Of a DNA stretch of 64,000 nucleotides, positions 18,783 to 27,112 are shown piece after piece; position 1 is the stretch's first letter, and every line of letters starts with the position of its first letter. A model generated the notes under the pieces. That model saw nothing but the letters and a program-made list of their open reading frames with translations. It ran no database searches and was not told the DNA's origin. The DNA is from Rhodoplanes serenus (GTDB lineage: Bacteria; Pseudomonadota; Alphaproteobacteria; Rhizobiales; Xanthobacteraceae): positions 89,175 to 153,174 of the forward strand of contig WNKV01000016.1 of assembly GCA_009720755.1 (NCBI GenBank). The letters are read 5' to 3'. The position numbers were made by a program, and so were the translations under genes.

Positions 18783-20102
18783 ATGGCGCGAATGACATCG
18801 CGGTTGACGGCGCTCTCGGTAGCGCGCGCGGTCGGGAAGCCGGGCATGTATGCCGACGGGGGCGGGCTCTATCTGCAGGTCACCGAGGGCGGCGCGTCGT
18901 GGATCTATCGCTACATGCTCAAGGGCCGAGCCCGGGAGATGGGGCTCGGGCCGCTCGCCCTTTACGGCCTGAAGGACGCGCGCATTAAAGCGCTCGACGC
19001 CCGCAGGCTCTGCCACGAGGGCGTCGATCCGATCGAAGCCAGGCATTCAGCGCGGGCGGAGGCGAAGCTCGCCGTGGCCAAGGCGACGACCTTCAAGCAG
19101 TGTGCCGAAGCCTATATCGGCGCACACCGGGCCGGCTGGCGCAATGCCAAGCATGCCGCGCAGTGGGAGGCGACGCTTGCGACCTATGCCGAGCCGATCA
19201 TCGGTGAGCTGTCGGCCCAGGCGATCGATACGGCGCTGGTGATGAAGGTGCTGGAGCAGAAGGTTCGCGATGGTCGCAACAAGCTTGACGCCCCCCTGTG
19301 GACCGCCAAGCCGGAAACAGCGGGTCGGCTGCGGGGGCGGATCGAGTCTATCCTCGATTGGGCGACGGTGCGGGGCTATCGCGACGGCGAGAACCCGGCG
19401 CGCTGGCGCGGCCATCTCGACAAGCTCCTGCCGGCCCGCGCCAAGGTCCGCAAGGTCGAGCATCATGCGGCGCTTCCGTACGGGGATCTCCCCGACTTCA
19501 TGACGACGCTTCGCGACCAGGAGGGTGTCGCCGCGCGCGCCTTGGAGTTCGCCATTCTGACGGCCGCTCGAACCGGCGAGGTCATCGGCGCGTGTTGGAG
19601 CGAGATCAACCTGTCCGGAAAGCTCTGGACCGTGCCGGCCGGCCGCATGAAGGCTGGCAAGGATCACCGGGTCCCGCTGAGCCCGCGCGCGATCACGATC
19701 CTCGTCGACATGAAGCCGCTGATCGACCTCGACGACCAGAGCGGAGGGCCCGAGGCATTCGTGTTCCCGGGGAGCAAGCGCGGACAACCGTTGAGCAACA
19801 TGGCGTTCCTGATGCTGCTGCGCCGGATGAAGCGCGACGACCTGACCGCGCACGGCTTCCGCTCCACGTTCCGCGACTGGGCCGCCGAGTGCACGAACTT
19901 TCCGAGCGAGGTCGCCGAGATGGCGCTGGCGCACACGATCAGCAGTAAGGTCGAGCAAGCCTATCGCCGCGGCGACCTGTTCGAGCGACGGAGAGACATA
20001 ATGGCGGCATGGTCGAGGTATTGCGATCCGACGAAGCCGGGTGGCGTCGCGACGGTCGCAAGCAGCTCGGCCAGTGAGGCGTCGAGTGCGAATCGATCGT
20101 GA
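18783..20102 (+). CDS. int: P4-type tyrosine recombinase/integrase
   Basis: A 439-residue integrase. The N-terminus has the DUF4102/arm-binding motif (YADGGGLYLQVT...G.SWIYRYML.GR.REMGLG). The catalytic set is complete: Arg263 (TAARTGEV), His357 and Arg360 (HGFRSTFRDW), His384 (LAHTISSKVEQAY) and Tyr394. Such enzymes integrate islands and ICEs, usually at tRNA genes. The gene follows mcrC and precedes the AbiE operon, so either neighbouring block may be its cargo. Start chosen at ATG 18783; a GTG at 18765 is possible. Confidence 0.93.
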   Translation: MARMTSRLTALSVARAVGKPGMYADGGGLYLQVTEGGASWIYRYMLKGRAREMGLGPLALYGLKDARIKALDARRLCHEGVDPIEARHSARAEAKLAVAKATTFKQCAEAYIGAHRAGWRNAKHAAQWEATLATYAEPIIGELSAQAIDTALVMKVLEQKVRDGRNKLDAPLWTAKPETAGRLRGRIESILDWATVRGYRDGENPARWRGHLDKLLPARAKVRKVEHHAALPYGDLPDFMTTLRDQEGVAARALEFAILTAARTGEVIGACWSEINLSGKLWTVPAGRMKAGKDHRVPLSPRAITILVDMKPLIDLDDQSGGPEAFVFPGSKRGQPLSNMAFLMLLRRMKRDDLTAHGFRSTFRDWAAECTNFPSEVAEMALAHTISSKVEQAYRRGDLFERRRDIMAAWSRYCDPTKPGGVATVASSSASEASSANRS

Positions 20103-20220
20103 GCCGTTGCCCACGTCAAGCTGTGCCTTCGCGTATCTGATATCGCTGCCGAGCCCGTTCGACGACCTTGTCGAATACACCGAGCGTGCCTCCCCGAAAG
20201 CCGTTGCGGCAAGCTGAGAA

Positions 20221-20294
20221 TGTCCGAAATTTGTATATATTTATCGGACACAGAGATTGCCTTCAGTCCGAAAAAGAACTACAAGTATCGGACA
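20221..20294 (+). promoter_or_regulatory. paired inverted-repeat operators of the abiE operon
   Basis: Two inverted repeats with the same geometry: TGTCCGA-N16-TCGGACA (20221-20250) and AGTCCGA-N16-TCGGACA (20265-20294). The last base of the second repeat is the A of the abiEi start codon. An AT-rich core (TTGTATATATTTAT) in the first repeat could be the -10 region. AbiEi-type antitoxins are known to repress their own promoters by binding two inverted repeats, so these are the expected operators. Confidence 0.8.
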
Positions 20295-21124
20295 TGGACC
20301 TCGACTCGCCCGATCTGAAGACCGCCATGCTCGCGCGCATCCGAGCGGACGCGCCGCGCAAGGTATGGACGCCCAGCGATTTCGTCGATCTCGCCTCGCG
20401 AGACGCCGTCGATAAGGCGTTGCAGCGGCTGACGAAGGCCGAAATCCTCAGGCGAATCGATCGTGGGCTCTATGATCAGCCTGGCTTCAACAAGCTCACC
20501 CAGAAACCCAACCCGCCTGATCCGCGCTCAGTCATCGACGCCGTCGGGCGGCGTGACCAAACCCGGATGCTTGTCGACGGCATGACCGCGGCGAACGATC
20601 TGGGCCTGACTGACGCCGTCCCGGCAAAAATCGTGGTGCACACCGACGCTCGGCGCCGCGCGATCAAGCTCGGCAATGTAACGATCACCTTCCGTCCGAC
20701 CGCGGCCAGCAAGCTATTCTGGGCCGGACGACCAGCGATGCGCGTCGTCCAAGCGCTTCACTGGCTGCGCGATCTCCTGGTTCGTGAAGGGGAGAGTGAT
20801 CAGGTCAGGCGCAAGCTCGCCAAGCTTTTCGAAGATTCCACGGTGGGACCGTCCCTCAAAGCGGATCTCACTGCCGGTATGACAGCGCTTCCGACATGGA
20901 TGCGGGTGTTTCTCAAGCCGCTCGTTGAAAGCGACGCCGGCGTTCATCGTCAGCACGTCAACGATGATCGTGATCCTGCTGATCATGATCGTCATCGACA
21001 AAGAACGGCGGACGATGCCGATGATCAGCGTCATGCTGCCGTCGCCCGGCCCAAGCGGAAGCCGCTCTCCCCGCAGAAGATACAAACCGCCAAGCGCAGT
21101 GCAGCCCGGGCGGTGAAGACATGA
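20294..21124 (+). CDS. abiEi: AbiEi-like antitoxin/autorepressor (DUF6088 type)
   Basis: A 276-residue protein. Residues ~5-70 form a winged helix (KVWTPSDFVDLASRDAVDKALQRL, LRRI.RGLYD.P), followed by the conserved DGMTAANDLGLTDAVPAK segment of the AbiEi/DUF6088 family. It should neutralise the nucleotidyltransferase next to it and repress the operon. The last ~55 residues are a His/Asp/Arg-rich, low-complexity tail beyond the usual family end near WMRVFL; this could be a natural extension or a late frameshift. ATG at 20294 is preferred because the family N-terminus starts there and the operator ends on it. Overlaps the toxin gene by ATGA. Confidence 0.85.
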   Translation: MDLDSPDLKTAMLARIRADAPRKVWTPSDFVDLASRDAVDKALQRLTKAEILRRIDRGLYDQPGFNKLTQKPNPPDPRSVIDAVGRRDQTRMLVDGMTAANDLGLTDAVPAKIVVHTDARRRAIKLGNVTITFRPTAASKLFWAGRPAMRVVQALHWLRDLLVREGESDQVRRKLAKLFEDSTVGPSLKADLTAGMTALPTWMRVFLKPLVESDAGVHRQHVNDDRDPADHDRHRQRTADDADDQRHAAVARPKRKPLSPQKIQTAKRSAARAVKT

Positions 21125-22200
21125 ATCCGGCTTTCGACGAGGTTCTCGCGGCCGGGTCGGACGCGATGTTGAGCGCCTTCGATACGACGGCGCTACGCCT
21201 CGGCACGGCGTCCCAGAATATCGAAAAGGACTTCTGGGTCTGCTGGACGCTGGATGCCTTGTTCAATGGCTTGAAAGAGGGTGGACCCCGCCTCCTCTTC
21301 AAAGGTGGAACCTCCCTGTCCAAAGGGTTTGGTTTGATCAACCGCTTCTCCGAAGACATCGATGTCACGGTGTTTCGGGACGACATCGGCGAGCCGGCCA
21401 CCATCGAGGAGCTCGAAGCGCTGAGTGGCAAAAAGCGCCGGGCGCGCCTCGATGCGATCAAGGACGCCTGCCAAACCTACATCAACGGCCCGCTGCGTGC
21501 TGAGTTGACGGTGATCCTGCAGGACCGGATTCGGGCCGCCGGCCTCGGTGCCGACGCGGCACGGGTAGAAGCCGATGATGCTGATCCCGACGGTCAGACG
21601 CTGCTAATCTGGTATCCTGCGGCGACACCGCGATCGGACTATGTGCGGGCGGCTATCAAGATCGAGTCGGGCGCGAAGTCTGCTCTTGATCCGAATAGCG
21701 AAGTGCCGATTAAGCCCTATGTCGACGATGATCTACCGGCGCTCGATCTGACCATACCGGCCGTGCGCACGGTCTATCCAGAACGCACCTTCTGGGACAA
21801 GGTCGTCATCGTCCACGGGTTGCGACGGTGGTTCGACAAGCGCGGCGAGCTGCGTGGGGGCGGTCAACGCGTATCCCGTCACTATTATGACCTGCACCGG
21901 CTTGCCGCGGCGCCAGTCGGGGCGGCCGCCATCGCTGACACGGCGCTCGGCGCGGACTGCGTCGCTCACGCCCGGATGTTCTTCAATCGACCAGACTTCG
22001 ATCTCGCCAGCGCTGTGCCTGGCTCGTTCGCGCTTGCCCCGCATGACGCGATGATCGAGCAGTTGCGTGTCGATTACAGGGCCATGCAAGGCATGATCTT
22101 CGGCGATCCTCCAGATTTCGAGGCCGTGCTCGACAGCATCGGCTCGCTTGAAACGCGTCTGAACGAGAAGGGCGATATGGGAAGCGGGGCGGGGAAATGA
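21121..22200 (+). CDS. abiEii: AbiEii/AbiGii-type nucleotidyltransferase toxin
   Basis: The 359-residue protein carries the DNA polymerase beta-type nucleotidyltransferase core: GGTSLSK (residues 62-68) and EDIDV with Asp79 and Asp81, preceded by EKDFWVCW. The C-terminal half has ERTFWDKVVIVHGLRRW and the YYDLHRL motif typical of AbiEii. Family members transfer nucleotides to targets such as tRNA and cause growth arrest that aborts phage infection (type IV toxin-antitoxin). Starts in the antitoxin stop and ends overlapping the sigma-like gene, so the toxin is not the end of the operon. Confidence 0.92.
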   Translation: MNPAFDEVLAAGSDAMLSAFDTTALRLGTASQNIEKDFWVCWTLDALFNGLKEGGPRLLFKGGTSLSKGFGLINRFSEDIDVTVFRDDIGEPATIEELEALSGKKRRARLDAIKDACQTYINGPLRAELTVILQDRIRAAGLGADAARVEADDADPDGQTLLIWYPAATPRSDYVRAAIKIESGAKSALDPNSEVPIKPYVDDDLPALDLTIPAVRTVYPERTFWDKVVIVHGLRRWFDKRGELRGGGQRVSRHYYDLHRLAAAPVGAAAIADTALGADCVAHARMFFNRPDFDLASAVPGSFALAPHDAMIEQLRVDYRAMQGMIFGDPPDFEAVLDSIGSLETRLNEKGDMGSGAGK

Positions 22201-23054
22201 AGCAGTTGGAGGGGGCTGTCGACACAGGGCAGGAGGCAGACGCGCACCGCGCGGGCGAGGCGATCGTAGCCCCGCTGCGCAAACGACGCCTCAGCGGCGA
22301 ACTCTACCGGCGCGATCCGAAGATAGAAGCGCTCATCGCCGAATTGGCGGTCCTGCCGCGTGACGAGTTGATTGCCAGGGCGGAAATCACCAAGCGCTCC
22401 GACCCGGGCTACATCCCTAGTGAATGTCTCGTCTATTTCATTCGCGCGAGCCGTCGAGACAACAACGAGGCGTGGTTCGAACGCCTCTATCGGATCCTGA
22501 TCGGACGGGTGCTGCGCAGCTTGCCCAAGGCGGAAAGCTCTGATGGCAGGACGGAATCGCTGACGCGCGGGGTCGTGCGCGACAAGGTGTTCAGCCGGTT
22601 CGTCGAGCTCCTTTCGGCGGATCGCGCCGACTATGTCGACAAGCTCGACTATTTCGAGGTGCGCTTCGATGGCGCGCTGGCAAGCCTGCGGCGCGATGCG
22701 CAGGAAAAGGCCTGGCGCGACGAAAATCGTTCCCAGCCCCTCGAATATGACGAGGAGAGTGGTGAACTGTCACCAGAGGTCGAGGCGGCCGCGGGGGCCC
22801 ACGATCCCTTCGCCGCGTCGGATTTCGACGATCCGGCTTACCGGTCGCGCCTGGATGCAGCGATTGAAGCTCTACCGATAGAACAAAGCAGGATCATTCA
22901 CATGCTCAGACAAGGCTTTCCCATCGACTCGAAGGAGCCGGACGTCATGACCATCGCCAAGGCCCTGGGCCGCTCCGAAAAGACGATCCGAACCTACCGT
23001 GACAAGGCCTTCGCCACCCTGCGAGCCGCCATGACCGACGGAGACGAGCGGTGA
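22197..23054 (+). CDS. sigma-70-like protein with region 4 helix-turn-helix
   Basis: A 285-residue protein. The clear part is the C-terminus (~225-280): ALPIEQSRIIHMLR, then VMTIAKALGRSEKTIRTYRDKAF, a sigma region 4-type HTH. The middle (~75-170) is helical with YFIRASRRDNNEAWFERLY and could be a divergent region 2, but I cannot prove a full sigma factor. ATGA overlaps on both sides couple it to abiEii and to the next gene. It may direct transcription of this island or act as a DNA-binding regulator only. Confidence 0.65.
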   Translation: MKQLEGAVDTGQEADAHRAGEAIVAPLRKRRLSGELYRRDPKIEALIAELAVLPRDELIARAEITKRSDPGYIPSECLVYFIRASRRDNNEAWFERLYRILIGRVLRSLPKAESSDGRTESLTRGVVRDKVFSRFVELLSADRADYVDKLDYFEVRFDGALASLRRDAQEKAWRDENRSQPLEYDEESGELSPEVEAAAGAHDPFAASDFDDPAYRSRLDAAIEALPIEQSRIIHMLRQGFPIDSKEPDVMTIAKALGRSEKTIRTYRDKAFATLRAAMTDGDER

Positions 23055-23629
23055 GTCCCGCCGGCGCACGACCATCCCGCGAGTCCGTGCTCGACGCGTT
23101 CGCGGTTGAGAGCGAGCCTGGCCGCTCGACCTTGGAACGCTATCTGCGACTTTACCCAGAATATGCTGGAGAGCTCATCGACCTCTCGCGCGAACTCAGC
23201 CGCGCGTCTTACGAAGACGCCGCACCCCTCTCTGCTGCCGATCAGGCGCTGATCGATGCGGCTTGGTCGCAACACGCGAAGGCTGTGCCGGCGGCAGCAT
23301 CCGACCCTTTCGCGGCGCTGACGGTCGATGACTGGCGCACCGTCGCCCAGGATTTGGACGTGCCCCGACAGGTCGTGACCGCGCTGCGCGAACGGCGGGT
23401 CTCTCTCGTCAGTATCCCGCGACGCTTCCTGGCGATGTTAGCTGAGGCGATGCGCAGCTCTGTCGCGCAGTTGGAGTCGTCCTGGGAGCCAGCTCCGCTG
23501 CTCGTCGCGCGCAGCTACAAGGCCGATAATAAGCCAGCGGCAGGCGAGCAGGTCACCTTCGAGCAGGTGCTGATCGACGCTGGCGTTTCGGCCGAGAAGC
23601 GCGTCAGATTGCTGGCGGAGGCTGACTGA
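23051..23629 (+). CDS. small HTH-like protein, possible regulator or protease substrate
   Basis: A 192-residue protein starting at GTG 23051 in the previous stop (GTGA). The N-terminal ~60 residues are helical and polar (TLERYLRLYPEYAGELIDLSRELS). Residues ~90-135 (TVAQDLDVPRQVVTALRERR, then SIPRRFLAMLAEAM) resemble a divergent XRE-type HTH. Its stop is one base from the start of an ImmA/IrrE-containing gene; ImmA/IrrE proteases usually act on an XRE-like repressor encoded beside them, so this may be the substrate. That is inference; no named family recognised. Confidence 0.55.
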   Translation: MSPAGARPSRESVLDAFAVESEPGRSTLERYLRLYPEYAGELIDLSRELSRASYEDAAPLSAADQALIDAAWSQHAKAVPAAASDPFAALTVDDWRTVAQDLDVPRQVVTALRERRVSLVSIPRRFLAMLAEAMRSSVAQLESSWEPAPLLVARSYKADNKPAAGEQVTFEQVLIDAGVSAEKRVRLLAEAD

Positions 23630-23630
23630 C

Positions 23631-26600
23631 ATGGATAGCGTGGAGCTCGCCAGGCAAGTCGCCGCCGAGCTTCACGCTCGCCTAGTTGCATCCGGCGCCG
23701 ATCCCTGGTCGCCTTATGATTTTGCTGTCGCAGAGGCCAAGCGGCGAGGGATCGACGTCGAGCCGACGGCGGCAGGGGCGGTTGTGCTCAACGGTGGCCG
23801 CGCGACCTTTGTCGCCGCCGACGATCTGATCCTCCATGAAAACATCGGATCTCGGTTCGAGCAGGCCTTCCTCGTGGCGCATGAGATCGGCCATGTAGAG
23901 CTTGGCGACGATCCCGAAGGTGAACCCGCGCCGGCGATTGATCCGGCCCGCGCGGCCGAGCCGTCGCCGGTCGGGATCGATCGGGTGATCGACTATGGGC
24001 GCAGGCAGCGTCGCGAGGTCCAGATGGATCTTTTCGCGCGCGAACTGCTGATCCCGCGAAACGTCGTGCGGGCGCTTCATGTGGATGGCGGCCTTTCCGC
24101 TTCTGAGATTGCTGCGAAACTCGGGGCGCCGTTCGAGGTCGTGGCGCAGCAGTTGTTCGATGCCTTGCTGTTGCCGCCGGTGCCGCCCACGCCGGCGGCA
24201 ACGCACGTCGAACGGCCGCTCAATCCGCTGCAAGCGGCGGCGGCGGCGCATCGCGGGGAAGCCTATCTGCTCGAAGCGGGTCCTGGCACCGGAAAGACCC
24301 AGACGTTGATCGCGCGTGTCGAAGGCCTTCTGGAAGAGGGTATCGATCCCAGGCGTATCTTGCTCCTGACCTTCTCGAACAAGGCGGCGGGCGAGATGGC
24401 CGAAAGGATCGCGCGCAAGCGGCCTGAGGCGGCGGCCGCGATGTGGATCGGCACGTTCCATGCCTTCGGCCTCGATATCATCCGTCGCTTCCATGCGGAG
24501 CTCGGCCTGTCGAAAGACCCGCGGATGATGGATAGGACCGAGGCGGTCGAGCTCCTCGAGGAGGAGTTTCCGCGGCTGAGGCTCGCGCACTACCGCAACC
24601 TCTATGATCCCACCCAGATCATCGCTGACATGTTGGCCGCCGTCTCGCGGGCGAAGGACGAGGTAGTCGACGCTGAAACCTACGCCGGACTCGCCGATGC
24701 CATGTTGGCGAAGGCGGGTGATCCGGAAGCGCGTGAAGCGGCAGAACGCGCCGTCGAGGTTGCCCGTGTCTATGCCGCCTATGAACAGCTCAAGCGCAAC
24801 GCGCACTGCATTGACTTCGGCGATCTTGTCGCTTTGCCAGTGCAACTGTTCGAAAAGGACGCGGCCATCTGTGCGGCGCTGCAGGCGCGATATGATCATG
24901 TCCTGGTCGATGAGTATCAGGACGTGAACCGCAGCAGCATCCGGTTGCTGAGGGCGCTACGACCTGACGGCTGCAATCTCTGGATGGTCGGTGACGCCAA
25001 GCAGTCGATCTACCGTTTTCGCGGCGCCTCATCCTTCAACATGATCCGGTTCGGCAAGGAGGACTTCCCCAACGGCAAGCGCGGTCGATTGAAGCGCAAC
25101 TACCGTTCTGTGCCTGAGATCGTTGCTAGCTTCTCCGGCTTTGCGATCACAATGCGCGCGGGCGACGCGGACAGCGGCCTCGAAGCGGATAGGGACGCCA
25201 ATGGACATAGGCCGGAGCTGCGCACGGTCCAGCGCGCCGAGCAGCAGCAGGTCGCTTTGGCCGATGCAATCGAGGAACTCCGGCGCGAGGGCTACGCCTA
25301 TCGCGAGCAGGCAGTCCTATGCACCGGCAACGAAAAGCTGTCGACGATCGGTCAGGACCTCGAACGGCTGGGTGTGCCGGTCCTGTTCCTGGGCAGTCTG
25401 TTCGAGCGGGGGGAGGTCAAGGACCTTCTGGCTCTTCTTTCGATCCTTGTCGACCGGCGCGCCATGGGCCTGGTGCGCATTGCGTGCTGGCCGGATTTTG
25501 TCACCAGCTTCGCGGATGTGGCCGCGGTCTTTGACCATCTACGGGCGGCCGGGCATGCGCCGGCCAGTTGGCTGCGGGATGGCGAGACGATCCCCGGTTT
25601 GAGCGACGCCGGGCGACGGACCCTTGCCGGCCTTGCGGCTGCGCTCGACGGATTCGATCAGACGGCCTCGCCCTGGACCGCGCTCGCGACGCTGTTGCTC
25701 GATCGCACGCGCATCGCTGCACGGCTCGGAACGTCGGCGGACCTCGCCGATCGCACGCGCGGCATCGCGATCTGGCAGTTCCTCAACTTCGTGCGGGCGC
25801 AGCCGGCCGGACGCGGGCTGCCCATCACGCGCCTGCTCGATCGAGTGCGCAGGCTTGTCCGGCTCGGCGACGATCGCGATCTGCGTCAGTTGCCGGCGGC
25901 CGCGCAACATCTCGACGCAGTGCGGCTGATGACGATCCACGGCGCCAAGGGCCTGGAGTTCGGCGGCGTTCATATCCCGGGGCTCAACAGCGATACGATC
26001 CCACGCACGCCGCCGGCACCGCCCTGTCCGGCGCCCGATGGCATGATCGTAGGCGCCGAAGGCAGCGCGATCGAGACGTTCCGCGCTGGTCAGGCGGAAG
26101 AGCAGGAGTGCCTCTTCTACGTGGCGCAGTCGCGCGCCCGCGACCGCCTGATCCTCTATGCGCCAACCGAGAAGAGCAACGGCCACAACCGACCGCTTTC
26201 GCCGTTCCTCGACCGTCTCGGCGCCACCTTGACACGCCATTCGATCGTGCCGGCGCGGCCGCTTCCCGTGGCGGCGGAAGAGCGGGGCCTCGACCTGGTC
26301 GTCGACGGGCGGCTTAGTTTCGGCGCCCCGCAGATCGCTCTTTATGAATCCTGCCCGCGTCGCTTCTTTTATACGCATGTTCTACAGGTCGGCGGGCGGC
26401 AGACCGCGACCGCCTTCATGCACTTGCACGAGGCGGTTCGTTCGGTGGTCGCGGAGGTGATCGCGTCGGACACACCCGTGTCCGAGCAGGCGCTGCAAGA
26501 TCGCACCGCGGCGGCGCTCGCCGGCGAAGGGCTCGCCGACCATGGCTACAGCGCCGAGTTCCGCGATCTGGCACTGGTGATGCTGCGCTTCTTCCTGGCG

Positions 26601-27032
26601 AACCGCGCCGATGCGGTCGCCGAGGCGCCGGTTGCGCTGAGCCTCAATTTCGGCGGCGAGGAGATCATCGTTCGGCCGGACGAGGTGCTGGTGCGGCCGG
26701 ACGGTGTCCGCGCCGTGCGCCGAATCCGCACCGGTCATATGCGGTCGGCCGAGAGCAAGGATGTCGGGGCGGCGGCGCTGATGCTGGCGGTCAAGCAAGC
26801 CTTTCCCGGCGCCGTCGCGGAGCTCGTTCATCTTTCCGACGGCGAGGCACGTCCGCTTGCCCTGTCTGATCGGGAGCTGAAGGGGCGCAAGGACAAGCTC
26901 GCAAAGTTCCTCGCCGACATCCGGGCCGGACGGTTTCCGGCCGAGGTCTCGTCGCGCACCTGCCCGAACTGCCCGGCCTTCTTTATCTGCGGACAGACCC
27001 CCGACGGCCCCTTGCAAAAAAAGTTCGCCTGA
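23631..27032 (+). CDS. ImmA/IrrE protease-UvrD helicase fusion with C-terminal Fe-S nuclease-like domain
   Basis: A 1133-residue fusion. Residues ~1-175 are an ImmA/IrrE (M78) zinc peptidase with HEIGH at 84-88 and a downstream Glu/Asp-containing helix (MDLFARELLIP). Residues ~195-860 are a UvrD/Rep superfamily-1 helicase: GPGTGKT (217-223), TFSNKAAGEMAERI, DEYQD (427-431), GDAKQSIYRFRGA, and LMTIHGAKGLEF. The C-terminus resembles AddB/Cas4-type PD-(D/E)XK domains, with Fe-S cysteines at 908, 1111, 1114 and 1120 and the RPDEV Asp at 1017, but the expected acidic-x-Lys strand reads RRIRTG, so cleavage may be lost. Probable role: sensing or processing DNA ends and proteolysis of a regulator. 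Last gene of the AbiE-led run. Confidence 0.85.
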   Translation: MDSVELARQVAAELHARLVASGADPWSPYDFAVAEAKRRGIDVEPTAAGAVVLNGGRATFVAADDLILHENIGSRFEQAFLVAHEIGHVELGDDPEGEPAPAIDPARAAEPSPVGIDRVIDYGRRQRREVQMDLFARELLIPRNVVRALHVDGGLSASEIAAKLGAPFEVVAQQLFDALLLPPVPPTPAATHVERPLNPLQAAAAAHRGEAYLLEAGPGTGKTQTLIARVEGLLEEGIDPRRILLLTFSNKAAGEMAERIARKRPEAAAAMWIGTFHAFGLDIIRRFHAELGLSKDPRMMDRTEAVELLEEEFPRLRLAHYRNLYDPTQIIADMLAAVSRAKDEVVDAETYAGLADAMLAKAGDPEAREAAERAVEVARVYAAYEQLKRNAHCIDFGDLVALPVQLFEKDAAICAALQARYDHVLVDEYQDVNRSSIRLLRALRPDGCNLWMVGDAKQSIYRFRGASSFNMIRFGKEDFPNGKRGRLKRNYRSVPEIVASFSGFAITMRAGDADSGLEADRDANGHRPELRTVQRAEQQQVALADAIEELRREGYAYREQAVLCTGNEKLSTIGQDLERLGVPVLFLGSLFERGEVKDLLALLSILVDRRAMGLVRIACWPDFVTSFADVAAVFDHLRAAGHAPASWLRDGETIPGLSDAGRRTLAGLAAALDGFDQTASPWTALATLLLDRTRIAARLGTSADLADRTRGIAIWQFLNFVRAQPAGRGLPITRLLDRVRRLVRLGDDRDLRQLPAAAQHLDAVRLMTIHGAKGLEFGGVHIPGLNSDTIPRTPPAPPCPAPDGMIVGAEGSAIETFRAGQAEEQECLFYVAQSRARDRLILYAPTEKSNGHNRPLSPFLDRLGATLTRHSIVPARPLPVAAEERGLDLVVDGRLSFGAPQIALYESCPRRFFYTHVLQVGGRQTATAFMHLHEAVRSVVAEVIASDTPVSEQALQDRTAAALAGEGLADHGYSAEFRDLALVMLRFFLANRADAVAEAPVALSLNFGGEEIIVRPDEVLVRPDGVRAVRRIRTGHMRSAESKDVGAAALMLAVKQAFPGAVAELVHLSDGEARPLALSDRELKGRKDKLAKFLADIRAGRFPAEVSSRTCPNCPAFFICGQTPDGPLQKKFA

Positions 27033-27112
27033 CCTTACCGGTCGGCGGATATCGCTCCGATTGGATCCTTAGAGCCGCGGCGGCGCCTCGGCCAAACCTA
27101 AGGTCCCATCTT

